Positions 7,138 to 15,499 are shown, counted from the stretch's first letter. The stretch is DNA of 15,499 nucleotides from Caryophanales bacterium UBA1245 (GCA_002308275.1 DBWF01000032.1:1-15499); one strand, 5' to 3'. The notes: generated from the sequence alone by a model not told the origin. Numbers and translations: made by a program.

Positions 7138-9015
7138 ATGAAAAAATTAATAGTTTTAATTATTTGTTTAATTAGTATGCTACTTTTAGTATTTAGAGTA
7201 AATGCTAATGAAGTGGCTGATTTTGATAAGCCCCTAGTGGTGAGTGTTGATACCGATATTACTGATTACTTAATCATGGATGGCTATGTTGTCATTAGTA
7301 ATACCGTTAACACACATCAAGTGGGTACTTATCATGTTATTTATAAAAACATCACAACGCTTGAAGAAATCGAGCGTATGGTTTATGTAATTGATGCAGA
7401 TACTTTATTTTTACCAACGACAAAAGAGAAAGTTGAAGCAAATGAAGCACAATATGAATATCTAGATGGAGTAAAATACCTTGATCATATTGCATATTTG
7501 TATCGTTATAAGAGTCCTTCATATTACGGAAATCACTATTATTTAAAACTAGATGATGCAACTTCTAAAGTTGTTATTAATAATGGATTGTTAGAAGATG
7601 CAAGACTAAACTATCAAGATGGTACTTTTTTAGTCGTTGGCACAACTAATTCAGTTATGGATGGCACTAAAAGTATCTATTATAAAGTTTTAGCTAATAC
7701 ATCTAAACAAGCAACTCTTGATACGGGTGCCAATGAACAAGGCACTGCAATCGCTTGTAGTGAGAGTTTGGCGTTTGTTGCGGGGAAGACGAATGAAGTA
7801 AGTGATGCAATTCCTGGTAAAAGGGATGGCTTTGATTCATTTATCCTATTTTGTGACCGCAGCACTTTAAATATCACCAATACGCTTGTACTAGGTGGTG
7901 CTGGTGATGATGAAATAGTTGATATGTACTATAGTGATCACTATCTTTATGCCTTACAAATTAGGAATGATCGGATATTAAGACTTCTTAAAATTGACTT
8001 GTTTGGTAACATTGTGGGAGAAAACCAACTTAATTATAATTATGGGATCAAAGATGCGCAACTTTTAATGGATAAAGGACAACTGTATTTATCATTTAGC
8101 TATTATGATTATCACTACCTAGATTATGTTGACCGGATTGATATGATTTCACCTAATCTAGAGCGGACCATTATTTATGAACAATACTATAATTTAATGA
8201 AACTAGTCGATTTTGATATTAGTGAAAGTGGTTTGTTACAAATTATAATGGGTTTTAAAAATAATCAAAAGGGTTATTGTTATCAAGTCTATGATGGTGA
8301 TACCATGCTTTTAAGTGATTATCAAAACATTAATCAAACCCCTAAAAGAATTGCTAATGAAGAGTTGGTAACAACATTTTCAAGTGGTTATGAAATAACT
8401 AATCTAAATTCGGTCATTGTTCGGAAAGCCCCACCAACTTTCCTTGCTTCAAGCGAAAAGGCAAGTGAACTATTAAAGGATTGTAATGTCCTTATTAATT
8501 TAAAAGAAGTGGCGTTTGATGAGCAATCAAAGATAAATGGTCTTGATAATTGTTTTGGTAGTTATCAAAACAGTTATCATTTTGATGCCACAATTACTTA
8601 TATTAGGAGTCAAGAATTAAAAATTGCACCATTTGTTGGCGCAACCGACTTTGGAGTTTATGATTTAGGTTTAGTAATTGATGGAAATGCGGTGGTAAGA
8701 GTAAATGGGGAACTGGTAAGCTTGCCTTATCAGTTTAATGAAGCGGGACATTATACACTTGAACTAACAGGTTTTAACCAAGAAACAGTCACTATGAATA
8801 TTGAGATAACACAATTAGCAGTTTCAGCTGAAAAAGAGGCTACTTCACCAACATTAGATTTAGAAACTAAACCAAGTCCAGTTAATCCCGATAGTACTTT
8901 AATGTTTAGCAAACGTATTACTTCAAATCAAATGCCTAAATGGTCATTCATTGTTTACTTAATACCGATAATGGCTTTAGGAATTGGCTTCTTAGTTTTA
9001 AGGAGGGGCAAATAA
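7138..9015 (+). CDS. Secreted, C-terminally anchored surface protein with beta-propeller-like and Ig-like regions
   Basis: Not a recognised gene. The start is ATG 7138, with AAAGGA 9 nt upstream; an in-frame TTG at 7120 only adds the ribosome site to the protein. The 625 residues begin with a Sec signal peptide (KK, then hydrophobic 4-19, cleavage probably after VNA at 21-23). Residues 33-85 resemble a DUF5011-type Ig module, ending in QVGTYHVIYK and MVYVID. Residues ~105-430 look like a beta-propeller: two neighbouring blades share FLVVGTTNSV (164-173) and FVAGKTNEVS (213-222), and GGAGDDEIVD (253-262) recalls SBBP repeats. Residues 505-557 form a second Ig-like module (VNGE...GHYTLEL) that also occurs in the next protein. 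A Ser/Thr/Pro-rich linker (560-595), one membrane helix (603-620) and LRRGK end it. This predicts a large extracellular part on a single anchor. It overlaps the next gene by one base. Ligand-binding or adhesion is a guess. Confidence 0.8.
   Translation: MKKLIVLIICLISMLLLVFRVNANEVADFDKPLVVSVDTDITDYLIMDGYVVISNTVNTHQVGTYHVIYKNITTLEEIERMVYVIDADTLFLPTTKEKVEANEAQYEYLDGVKYLDHIAYLYRYKSPSYYGNHYYLKLDDATSKVVINNGLLEDARLNYQDGTFLVVGTTNSVMDGTKSIYYKVLANTSKQATLDTGANEQGTAIACSESLAFVAGKTNEVSDAIPGKRDGFDSFILFCDRSTLNITNTLVLGGAGDDEIVDMYYSDHYLYALQIRNDRILRLLKIDLFGNIVGENQLNYNYGIKDAQLLMDKGQLYLSFSYYDYHYLDYVDRIDMISPNLERTIIYEQYYNLMKLVDFDISESGLLQIIMGFKNNQKGYCYQVYDGDTMLLSDYQNINQTPKRIANEELVTTFSSGYEITNLNSVIVRKAPPTFLASSEKASELLKDCNVLINLKEVAFDEQSKINGLDNCFGSYQNSYHFDATITYIRSQELKIAPFVGATDFGVYDLGLVIDGNAVVRVNGELVSLPYQFNEAGHYTLELTGFNQETVTMNIEITQLAVSAEKEATSPTLDLETKPSPVNPDSTLMFSKRITSNQMPKWSFIVYLIPIMALGIGFLVLRRGK
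9001..9006 (+). promoter_or_regulatory. Strong ribosome binding site fixing the start of the second surface gene
   Basis: A full AGGAGG lies 8 nt before ATG 9015. It shows that the longer in-frame start at 8940 is wrong and that initiation occurs at the TAATG overlap with the upstream gene. Confidence 0.85.
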
Positions 9016-11201
9016 TGAAGAAATGGTTATTATTAATTCCCCTAATTGCTTTGGCTTTTCTTTTTAAAGCACCATTTGCATTACAAGCAGCAGTTAGTGA
9101 AGAAGCAACACTAATCGAAAATCAAATGAGTGATTTAGTATCACTATATCCTACATCTCATGGTCAAATTGAATGCTATGCGAACCAAATTAAATATTGG
9201 TATGATGGTAGTGAAGTAACTATTGATGGAAGTTATATCACTCACTTTGAAGATGGTGAATCCTTATATTTGATTGTTAAGAATGAAGTCACCAAGCTTT
9301 CAAAATATAAAAAGAGTATTCTTCAAAAGGAAGCTGAACTAACTGAAAACTTAACAATCAAACAGATTTTACTTCATAATGATTACTTATATTTAATTGG
9401 GTACACTCCTGATGCCGGTTTAATTATGACCTATAGTCAAGATTTAAAAGAGATTAAGCAATACCAATATGGTGTTGGTAGTGGACTTAAGATTTATCAA
9501 GCACTGATTATCCAAAATGAGTGGTATTTAGCTTGTGGTAAAAATGCTCATGCGGCTGAACCATTTTTAAATGTTGGTAATGATGGTGAAGAGAAAACTT
9601 GCCTAGTTAAACTTAATAATAAAATGCAATTAAGTGAAGTCAAGTATTTTAATCATCACCAAAAGGAAGAACTACCACACAGCCTAACTATGGTGGGTTC
9701 AGTACTAGGTCTAATTATTAAGAGTGGAGATACTTATTATTACTACCAGATTGATAATTTATTAAATCCAAAGTATATCGATTTGTATACAGGCGTTGAT
9801 GATACTTTAATTGGCTATGATGGAACATTCTTAAAAGTAAATAAAACAAGTGGCTTTTCTTTAAGTAGTTCTAATGAAACTTATCTTGATAAGCCTTGGA
9901 ATCAAGATGTCTATTATGACATTAAAGAGGGCTATTTTAATGTTTATGTTGTGCTTGATGGCAATCTATACAAATACCAATTTGATGAATATCATATTAA
10001 CCAGCTAGATGAATTCCATGTTGATTTTAGTCATTCAGATCTTGATTTTGAACACAATTTAAATGGCCAAGGAGTCGTTGATGTCTCTTCAATTGTTGGT
10101 GCGGTGGAAGTATACGCTGAAGGAGGAGTTAATCTAAACATTCCAGGTGTCTTTGATGTTAATCTCTTAATTAAAAGAAGTAATAAAGATAACATCAAAT
10201 TATCAACTAAGGTCAGGATTAATCAATATGTAAATGTTATTAATAAGGGTGTTTATCGGACTGGGATGATGTTATCCTTCATGGGTAATGCTACACTCAA
10301 TGGGAATGTCGTCACAAGCGGTTATTATATCAATTCACCCGGAAATTATACCTTAACAATTAGTGATAATAAGACCCAATTACAAGTAATTGAGTTTAGT
10401 GTGGTTGATGATTATTATAGTCGTATTATGCCAATTATAGGTGGTGATTATATACTACCTGCGGGGAGCGAAACTTATATTGATTTTACTATGCCAGAAG
10501 TCTTAACAGTTGAAGAAGTAATCATGGATCAAAAGGAAACGGAATTCTTGTTGAGCAATAACATTTTAAAGATTCCGATGACAGCTTTAAATAACTATGC
10601 TATTGAAACGCATACTATTAATAGGGTCCGAATTGGTGAGGTCTGGTATGATATAGATTATTCGTTTAGTGTTAAGACCCTTAAAAAAGCCCCAATCTTT
10701 GAAGTAACCGAAGGTGAAACAAAGAACCTAACGCTTAATATTAAAATTGATGACCCTGAACAAGCAATCAAATATCTTCTTTGTAAAGATTTAAAAACTG
10801 GTAAAGAATACTATAATTACATAAAGAATGATACCGTAACCCTTGATGGTTTAAAGGGCAAAAGTAGCAGTATCGAAATTAGTATTATTTATGATTTAGG
10901 TGATGGTGTTGAAAAAGCAAAGAAGTTAATTAATTTGGATGCTAACTTTAAAACTAATACATTATTTAGTATTGTTTGGGGGCTTGCGGGGGAAAAGGTG
11001 AGTGAAGCACATCTTAAAATGGATGATAAAGCAACACGCGGAATGACTAATCTAGTCGTCTGTAATGAGAACATCACTTCCACCTATTTAGATAATAATA
11101 ATGCTACTAATTTAGTAATCAGTATTGCTATCACTATTGTTGTCGCAATCGCTATAATTGTTTTCCTAATCATTAAAAGAAGCAAAAGAAGTAAGATTTG
11201 A
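9015..11201 (+). CDS. Second secreted, C-terminally anchored surface protein, partner of the upstream gene
   Basis: Not a recognised gene. ATG 9015 is chosen because AGGAGG lies 8 nt upstream and a signal peptide follows at once (KKW, hydrophobic 4-24, probable cleavage near LQAA at 23-26). The 728-residue product has repeated beta-strand hairpins at ~50-330, with blade-like pieces such as LYLIVKNEVTKLSK (84-97) and DYLYLIGYTPDAGLIMTY (123-140), suggesting a beta-propeller. An Ig-like stretch lies at ~353-400. Then comes a clear module at 412-463 (GVYRTG...ATLNG...PGNYTLTISD) that aligns with residues 506-557 of the upstream protein. Two more beta-rich segments follow (about 470-555 and 560-645). 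A 20-residue membrane helix (~699-720) and a basic tail KRSKRSKI finish the protein. Architecture and one-base overlap indicate that the two proteins are made together and may form a cell-surface complex. There is no LPXTG sorting signal. Confidence 0.8.
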   Translation: MKKWLLLIPLIALAFLFKAPFALQAAVSEEATLIENQMSDLVSLYPTSHGQIECYANQIKYWYDGSEVTIDGSYITHFEDGESLYLIVKNEVTKLSKYKKSILQKEAELTENLTIKQILLHNDYLYLIGYTPDAGLIMTYSQDLKEIKQYQYGVGSGLKIYQALIIQNEWYLACGKNAHAAEPFLNVGNDGEEKTCLVKLNNKMQLSEVKYFNHHQKEELPHSLTMVGSVLGLIIKSGDTYYYYQIDNLLNPKYIDLYTGVDDTLIGYDGTFLKVNKTSGFSLSSSNETYLDKPWNQDVYYDIKEGYFNVYVVLDGNLYKYQFDEYHINQLDEFHVDFSHSDLDFEHNLNGQGVVDVSSIVGAVEVYAEGGVNLNIPGVFDVNLLIKRSNKDNIKLSTKVRINQYVNVINKGVYRTGMMLSFMGNATLNGNVVTSGYYINSPGNYTLTISDNKTQLQVIEFSVVDDYYSRIMPIIGGDYILPAGSETYIDFTMPEVLTVEEVIMDQKETEFLLSNNILKIPMTALNNYAIETHTINRVRIGEVWYDIDYSFSVKTLKKAPIFEVTEGETKNLTLNIKIDDPEQAIKYLLCKDLKTGKEYYNYIKNDTVTLDGLKGKSSSIEISIIYDLGDGVEKAKKLINLDANFKTNTLFSIVWGLAGEKVSEAHLKMDDKATRGMTNLVVCNENITSTYLDNNNATNLVISIAITIVVAIAIIVFLIIKRSKRSKI

Positions 11202-11230
11202 AAGGTTTATTTAAGACTAGTAGTGATTAC

Positions 11231-11259
11231 TTGAAAAAAGACGAATTTAATGGTATACT
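11231..11259 (+). promoter_or_regulatory. Sigma-A-type promoter for dnaE
   Basis: TTGAAA (11231-11236) and TATACT (11254-11259) are 17 nt apart, with a TGG extended -10 element at 11251-11253. This copies the layout of the proS promoter. Start of transcription is expected near 11266, about 27 nt before the dnaE ATG. No hairpin terminator is visible between the upstream gene and this promoter. Confidence 0.8.
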
Positions 11260-11292
11260 AAAATTAGGAGATTATCGAAAGGAGCGAAGAAG

Positions 11293-14265
11293 ATGAGTGT
11301 TAATCTAATGTTAAGAACCGAATATTCGTTTTTGAATAGTCTTTGTTCCATCGATAAAGTAGTTGGGTTTGCTAAGGAAGCTGGGTATACCGCTCTTGGC
11401 ATGGCTGATATGAATAACCTTTATGGTGGTTTTAAATTCTATAAAGCTTGTCAAAAGGCTGGTTTAAAACCAATCATCGGTAGTGAGATTAGTGTTGCTT
11501 TTGGTGATGCCCTAGTTAAAGTATTATTATATGCATCTGATACGCTAGGTTACCAAAACTTAATGAAGATTGTAACCTTATCAAAACTTAATCAAAATAG
11601 CATTAGCTATGAAACTTTAATGGATTTAACGCTTGGCGTTATTTGTGTAGCATCCCCTGACCAAGCAATGTTTATACAAGGTGAAAATAGCTATTACCAA
11701 AGATTAAAAGAAATCTTTAATTATTTCTATTTAGGCATTTCACCTAATCTATTAGAACAATTTGGTGTTGCTTCTACGATTGAACTCCTTAATAAAGGAT
11801 ATCGAGGTGTTGCGGTAGCAGATACAAGATACTTTGAGAAAAGCGATCATGAAAACTATCTCGTTTTACAAGCTATTAGTTCATCAACTCTTCTTAAAAA
11901 TCAATTAGATCAAAATGATTATCATTTTTTGTCTAGTGTTGAATGGCAAACTATTTATCACGAATTACCAGATTTATTAACTGCTCAAGAGAAAATCGCA
12001 AGTCTATGTAATGTTGAAATCAAAACAGGCGAACGCCAATTACCAAGATTTGACGAATCAATTGATGCTTATCAATATTTAAGTGCTCTTTGTTATAAGG
12101 GATTAGAAAAACGTTTAGGAAGTCTAAATGATGTTTATGTAAGACGTCTTAAAAAAGAATTAGACATCATTAACCAAATGGGCTTTTGCGATTATTTCTT
12201 AATCGTCTGGGATTTTGTCAAGTATGCTAAGAAAAATGGTATTCTGGTTGGTCCTGGTAGAGGATCTGCGGCCGGAAGCCTTGTTAGTTATACTTTAGGA
12301 ATTACCGAAATTGATCCAATTAGATATCAATTATTATTTGAACGTTTCTTAAATCCAGAACGAATTACAATGCCTGATATCGATGTGGATTTCCCTGATA
12401 TTGAGCGTGATAAAGTTATTCGCTATGTTAGTAGTCGTTATGGCAAAGATAAAGTTGCTCATATTGCAACCTTTGGAACATTTGCGAGTCGTAGCGCACT
12501 AAGAGATGTTATTAAGGCCGTTGGCTTAAGTGAAGTACGTTCTGCTGAACTATTAAAACACTTTCCAGATTCAAAGAAGAGTTTGCAAGAAGTTATTGAT
12601 AGCGATGAAGATTTACAAAAACTAATGGGTGATTACCAAGATATCAAAAAGTGTGTTGATTATGCAAAGGCTATTGAAGGCTTACCACGTAATGTGTCAA
12701 CACATGCGGCAGGTATTATTATCACCCAATATGATATGGTAAATTACACACCACTTGATAAAGGCTTAAATGATATTTACCAAACTCAATATGAAGCTAA
12801 AGACTTAGAAGAGTTAGGATTATTAAAAATGGATTTCTTAGGCCTAAGAAACCTAACAATCATTAAGAAATGTAGTGATATGATTCAAAAAGATTATCCT
12901 AACTTTGCCTTACCAAAAGAATATAATGATGCTAAGACGCTTAAATTAATTGCTAGTGGAGATACAGTTGGCGTTTTCCAATTAGAATCAGCTGGTATGC
13001 GTCAGACACTACGTAATATCCAAGTTAATTCTTTTGAGGACATTTGTGCAGCGATTGCCCTCTACCGTCCAGGTCCAATGGAGATGATTCCAACCTTTAT
13101 TGCGCGTAAAACGGGCAGAGAAAGAGTATCTTACTTACATCCTGACTTAGAACCAATTCTAAAGAGTACTTATGGAGTAATTGTGTATCAAGAACAAATT
13201 ATTCTCATTGCTTGTAAGTTTGCGGGATACAGTTTAGGTGAAGCTGATGTTTTGCGTCGAGCAGTATCAAAGAAGAATCAAGCAATACTAGTTAATGAAC
13301 AAGCTAAGTTTATTAAAGGCTGTCTTGATAATGGCTATTCAAAAGAAGTGGCTACGCAAATTTATGACTATATTTTGAAATTTGCTAACTACGGTTTTAA
13401 CCGTTCGCATAGTGTTGTTTATGCGGTTGTAGCTTATATTATTGCTTATTTAAAATGTCATTATCCAAATTACTATTATTGTACATTACTTAATAGTGTG
13501 ATTGGAACTGATAACTTAATTGAAGATTATTTGACAGAGGTAAGTGGAAGACACCTAAGAGTTTTATCACCAAACATCAATGAAAGCACTAATGAATTTA
13601 GAGTATTTGATGGTTACATTATGTTACCACTAACCCAGATTCATGGTATTGGTCAGGCTTATTATGATGTAATTACATCAATTCGGACAGAAACCTTTGC
13701 TAGTTTTGAAGATTGTATGACTAAACTTGGCGATGCCATCCCAGCATCAACTATTGAAAATTTGATTTATGCAGGTGCATTTGATAGTTTTGGTATTACG
13801 AAGAAGAGTATGATTGATAATTATCAAGCTCTTATTAGTCGTAGTAAATATACATTTGTTAAAAATGTTAAGCAAATTAATTATGATACTGAAGAATTCA
13901 CCTATGGCTATTTATTAAATAAAGAAAAAGAAGTCTTAGGTGTTAATGTAAAATACAGTTTCATGTATCAATATGCATCTTATTACCGTCATAATCAAGC
14001 TGTGTATATCAATAATGTTCATGCGGGTAATTGTTCAGTCCTTGGTTCTTTGATTAGAAAGAAGACTATTACGGATAAGAACAATAAGAATATGCTTTTC
14101 GCAACAATCAAAGATGAAACAGGAACCATTAGTTTAACTGTATTCTCTGATTTATTTGATAGTTTTAAAAACTTACCACTTGGGTCTGTTGTTTTAGTAG
14201 CAGGGGTTGCGGAAGTAAGAAAGAATGAAATGCAAATTAGAGTTAATGACTTTAAAGTATTATAG
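11293..14265 (+). CDS. dnaE: DNA polymerase III alpha subunit, DnaE type
   Basis: Replicative family C DNA polymerase. In Bacillota with both enzymes DnaE works beside PolC, extending lagging-strand primers. GAAAGGAG lies 8 nt before the ATG. Domains in order: PHP (1 to ~200), polymerase core with GPGRGSAAGSLV before the PDIDVDF motif (361-367, catalytic D364 and D366) and a third acidic residue D514 in MDFLGLR, the NYGFNRSHSVVYA block of the fingers/beta-binding region, helix-hairpin-helix (~780-840, HGIG at 784-787) and an OB fold (~914-990). At 990 residues it is about 125 shorter than Bacillus DnaE and stops at the end of the OB fold. In the PHP domain the usual HxH is M6-L-R8 in LMLRTEYS, and TDH is ADMNN, so metal-dependent nuclease activity is not expected. 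The ROK kinase follows after 9 nt. Confidence 0.97.
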   Translation: MSVNLMLRTEYSFLNSLCSIDKVVGFAKEAGYTALGMADMNNLYGGFKFYKACQKAGLKPIIGSEISVAFGDALVKVLLYASDTLGYQNLMKIVTLSKLNQNSISYETLMDLTLGVICVASPDQAMFIQGENSYYQRLKEIFNYFYLGISPNLLEQFGVASTIELLNKGYRGVAVADTRYFEKSDHENYLVLQAISSSTLLKNQLDQNDYHFLSSVEWQTIYHELPDLLTAQEKIASLCNVEIKTGERQLPRFDESIDAYQYLSALCYKGLEKRLGSLNDVYVRRLKKELDIINQMGFCDYFLIVWDFVKYAKKNGILVGPGRGSAAGSLVSYTLGITEIDPIRYQLLFERFLNPERITMPDIDVDFPDIERDKVIRYVSSRYGKDKVAHIATFGTFASRSALRDVIKAVGLSEVRSAELLKHFPDSKKSLQEVIDSDEDLQKLMGDYQDIKKCVDYAKAIEGLPRNVSTHAAGIIITQYDMVNYTPLDKGLNDIYQTQYEAKDLEELGLLKMDFLGLRNLTIIKKCSDMIQKDYPNFALPKEYNDAKTLKLIASGDTVGVFQLESAGMRQTLRNIQVNSFEDICAAIALYRPGPMEMIPTFIARKTGRERVSYLHPDLEPILKSTYGVIVYQEQIILIACKFAGYSLGEADVLRRAVSKKNQAILVNEQAKFIKGCLDNGYSKEVATQIYDYILKFANYGFNRSHSVVYAVVAYIIAYLKCHYPNYYYCTLLNSVIGTDNLIEDYLTEVSGRHLRVLSPNINESTNEFRVFDGYIMLPLTQIHGIGQAYYDVITSIRTETFASFEDCMTKLGDAIPASTIENLIYAGAFDSFGITKKSMIDNYQALISRSKYTFVKNVKQINYDTEEFTYGYLLNKEKEVLGVNVKYSFMYQYASYYRHNQAVYINNVHAGNCSVLGSLIRKKTITDKNNKNMLFATIKDETGTISLTVFSDLFDSFKNLPLGSVVLVAGVAEVRKNEMQIRVNDFKVL

Positions 14266-14274
14266 GAGTTAATT

Positions 14275-15159
14275 ATGAAAATATTATGTTTTGATATTGG
14301 TTGTACCGATATTAAATATGGTGTCATCGAAGATGGCAAGATTCTAATGAAGAAAAAAGTGCCTAACAATATTGAAGCCGGTTTAGACAATTTCATGGAA
14401 AACCTTTCAATTATTGTTGATTGCCTAACTGCAACCATGGATATCGCTTGTATTGGTGTTAGTTGCGCTGGTAGTATTGATATTTACCAGTCAAAGATTA
14501 TCGTCCCACCAGATCATGCTAGATGGCTTAATGGCTTTGACTTTAAAAAATTCTTTGGTGAAAAATATGGACTAGAGTGCTACGCTGATAACGATGTTAA
14601 TTGTTTTGGTACAGCTGAAATGACTGCTGGTTATGGCAAAGAATTTGATCACTTCTTGATGATGACTGTTGGTACCGGTATTGGTGGAGCCGTTATTATG
14701 AAAAAAGAATTATGGCGTGGTCCTAATTTCAATGCTGGTGAATTCGGTAGAATGATTATGCAAAATGGCGTTAAGTATGAAGATGTTGCTTCAACCTCAA
14801 GTCTCGTAAGGAGTGCAAAAGCAGCTGGTCTTGATGTTAAAGATGGCGTTGATGTTTTCAAACTTTACGATGAAAAAAATAAGGTTGCTGAGCAAGTTGT
14901 TAAGAATTTCTATGACTATTTAGCCATTGGTGTTGCTAATATTGTCTATAGCTTTAACCCACAAGCTGTTATCATTGGCGGTGGCGTTACAAATCGTCCT
15001 AATTTCTGTGATGAATTAAAGGTTGAATTAAAAAAGATTCTACATCATAGCTTTTATGAAACAGTAATTATTAAGAATTCGTATTTTAAAAATGATGGTG
15101 GAATGCTTGGAGCATATTACCTTGCATTAAATAGTTTTCAGGAGGCCAAACATGAATAA
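14275..15159 (+). CDS. ROK-family sugar kinase
   Basis: 294 residues of the ROK branch of the ASKHA kinases, which phosphorylate hexoses or amino sugars with ATP in the cytoplasm. The phosphate-1 loop is DIGCTDIKYG (7-16), with Cys where the second Gly is usual. The catalytic base is D107 in ADNDVN (104-109), phosphate-2 is VGTGIGG (132-138), and the adenosine loop is IGGGV (234-238) with NDGGMLGA (273-280) near the end. The ROK zinc site CxCGxxGCxE is absent; the equivalent stretch begins GEFGRM (155-160) without the usual His. This places it with the zinc-free members, such as beta-glucoside kinase-like proteins. AGGAG at 14264-14268 is 6 nt before the ATG, overlapping the dnaE stop. Its 3' end overlaps the mutase gene by 8 nt, so kinase and mutase probably act in one sugar-phosphate route. 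Substrate not determined. Confidence 0.9.
   Translation: MKILCFDIGCTDIKYGVIEDGKILMKKKVPNNIEAGLDNFMENLSIIVDCLTATMDIACIGVSCAGSIDIYQSKIIVPPDHARWLNGFDFKKFFGEKYGLECYADNDVNCFGTAEMTAGYGKEFDHFLMMTVGTGIGGAVIMKKELWRGPNFNAGEFGRMIMQNGVKYEDVASTSSLVRSAKAAGLDVKDGVDVFKLYDEKNKVAEQVVKNFYDYLAIGVANIVYSFNPQAVIIGGGVTNRPNFCDELKVELKKILHHSFYETVIIKNSYFKNDGGMLGAYYLALNSFQEAKHE
15140..15145 (+). promoter_or_regulatory. Ribosome binding site of the mutase, inside the kinase gene
   Basis: AGGAGG lies 6 nt before ATG 15152 and within the last codons of the ROK kinase, which fixes the mutase start and an 8-nt gene overlap. Confidence 0.85.
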
Positions 15160-15499
15160 AGAATTACAAGCAAAAATTGCTAAATGGCAAAATGCAGATC
15201 TTGAACCAAGTTTAAAAAAGGAACTTGCTACTTTAACGGAAGAACAATTAGAAGATGCTTTCTATACTGACCTAGCATTTGGCACAGGTGGCTTAAGAGG
15301 TGTCATGGGTGTTGGTACGAACCGGATGAATATTTATATCATCAATAAGTGTACTTATGGTTTTGGCCAATACTTAATTGAAAAGTTCCCTAAATTAAAG
15401 GAAAGAAGAGTTGTTATTTCGCATGACTGTCGTCATCATTCACGTGAATTTGCAACTTCAGCCGCAAGTGTTCTAGCTTCGATGGGCTTTAAAGTATAT
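15152..15499 (+). CDS. Phosphoglucomutase/phosphomannomutase, N-terminal part (3' end outside window)
   Basis: The frame is open from ATG 15152 to the window edge, giving 116 residues. The N-terminal helix followed by AFGTGGLRGVMGVGTNRMN (about 43-61) is typical of alpha-D-phosphohexomutases of the PgcA type in Bacillota, as is the VVISHDCRHHSREFA stretch (92-106). These enzymes interconvert hexose 6-phosphate and hexose 1-phosphate through a phosphoserine. That serine, in the TASHNP motif, lies beyond the window, so activity cannot be checked. AGGAGG is 6 nt upstream. The start lies inside the ROK kinase gene, an overlap of 8 nt, which suggests translational coupling. Whether glucose or mannose phosphate is preferred cannot be told from this part. 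Confidence 0.92.
   Translation, partial: MNKELQAKIAKWQNADLEPSLKKELATLTEEQLEDAFYTDLAFGTGGLRGVMGVGTNRMNIYIINKCTYGFGQYLIEKFPKLKERRVVISHDCRHHSREFATSAASVLASMGFKVY

Noticed and set aside
8940..9014. Longer in-frame start for the second surface gene
   Set aside because: It lies deep inside the upstream gene with no ribosome site, and would bury the signal peptide that begins at 9015.
11202..11230. Terminator after the second surface gene
   Set aside because: Only a weak imperfect dyad without a T run is present, so I do not call one.
11199..11259. Possible TGA-as-tryptophan code, extending the second surface protein
   Set aside because: All tryptophans are TGG, no long gene has an internal in-frame TGA, and readthrough would run through the dnaE promoter after a finished basic tail.
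14019..14438. Minus-strand reading frame of 139 codons
   Set aside because: It crosses the end of dnaE and start of the ROK kinase, both with clear family motifs on the plus strand; it is a chance opposite-strand frame.

Overview
This is an AT-rich chromosomal window. All ten genes lie on the + strand and are tightly packed. It looks like a low-GC Bacillota, most likely in the Bacilli / Erysipelotrichia / Mollicutes-related part of the tree. The reasons are strong purine-rich Shine-Dalgarno sites (AAGGAG, AGGAGG), a ytxK-like gene directly before ackA as in Bacillus, and a DnaE of the Gram-positive type. TGG is the tryptophan codon and TGA is used as a stop, so the standard bacterial code applies. 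I see no insertion sequences, phage genes, CRISPR array, tRNA or rRNA.

Layout. (1) 1-1788: the 3' end of a major facilitator transporter, then a PlsC-type acyltransferase carrying a zinc ribbon. (2) 1803-7081: a promoter, then proS, a HI0933/BaiN-type flavoprotein, a degenerate YtxK-like methyltransferase and ackA, closed by a clear intrinsic terminator. The last three junctions are 17 nt, 1 nt and an overlap, so this reads as one operon. (3) 7082-11201: two large unrecognised genes whose ORFs overlap by one base (TAATG). Each encodes a secreted, C-terminally membrane-anchored protein with a beta-propeller-like region and immunoglobulin-like modules. An inverted repeat covers the ribosome-binding region of the first. 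(4) 11231-15499: a second promoter of the same type, then dnaE, a ROK-family sugar kinase and the start of a phosphoglucomutase/phosphomannomutase that runs off the window.

How the genes relate. Acetate kinase gives ATP by substrate-level phosphorylation. The ROK kinase and the hexose-phosphate mutase overlap by 8 nt and would plausibly supply sugar 6-phosphate and then sugar 1-phosphate. ProRS and DnaE are housekeeping translation and replication enzymes. The only part that looks lineage-specific is the surface-protein pair at 7138-11201, which is the best candidate for undescribed biology. Other oddities are a methyltransferase fold that has lost its cofactor-binding loop, a short DnaE with the PHP metal ligands replaced, and an acyltransferase beside a transporter. 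None of these amounts to proof of a new system; they are leads.
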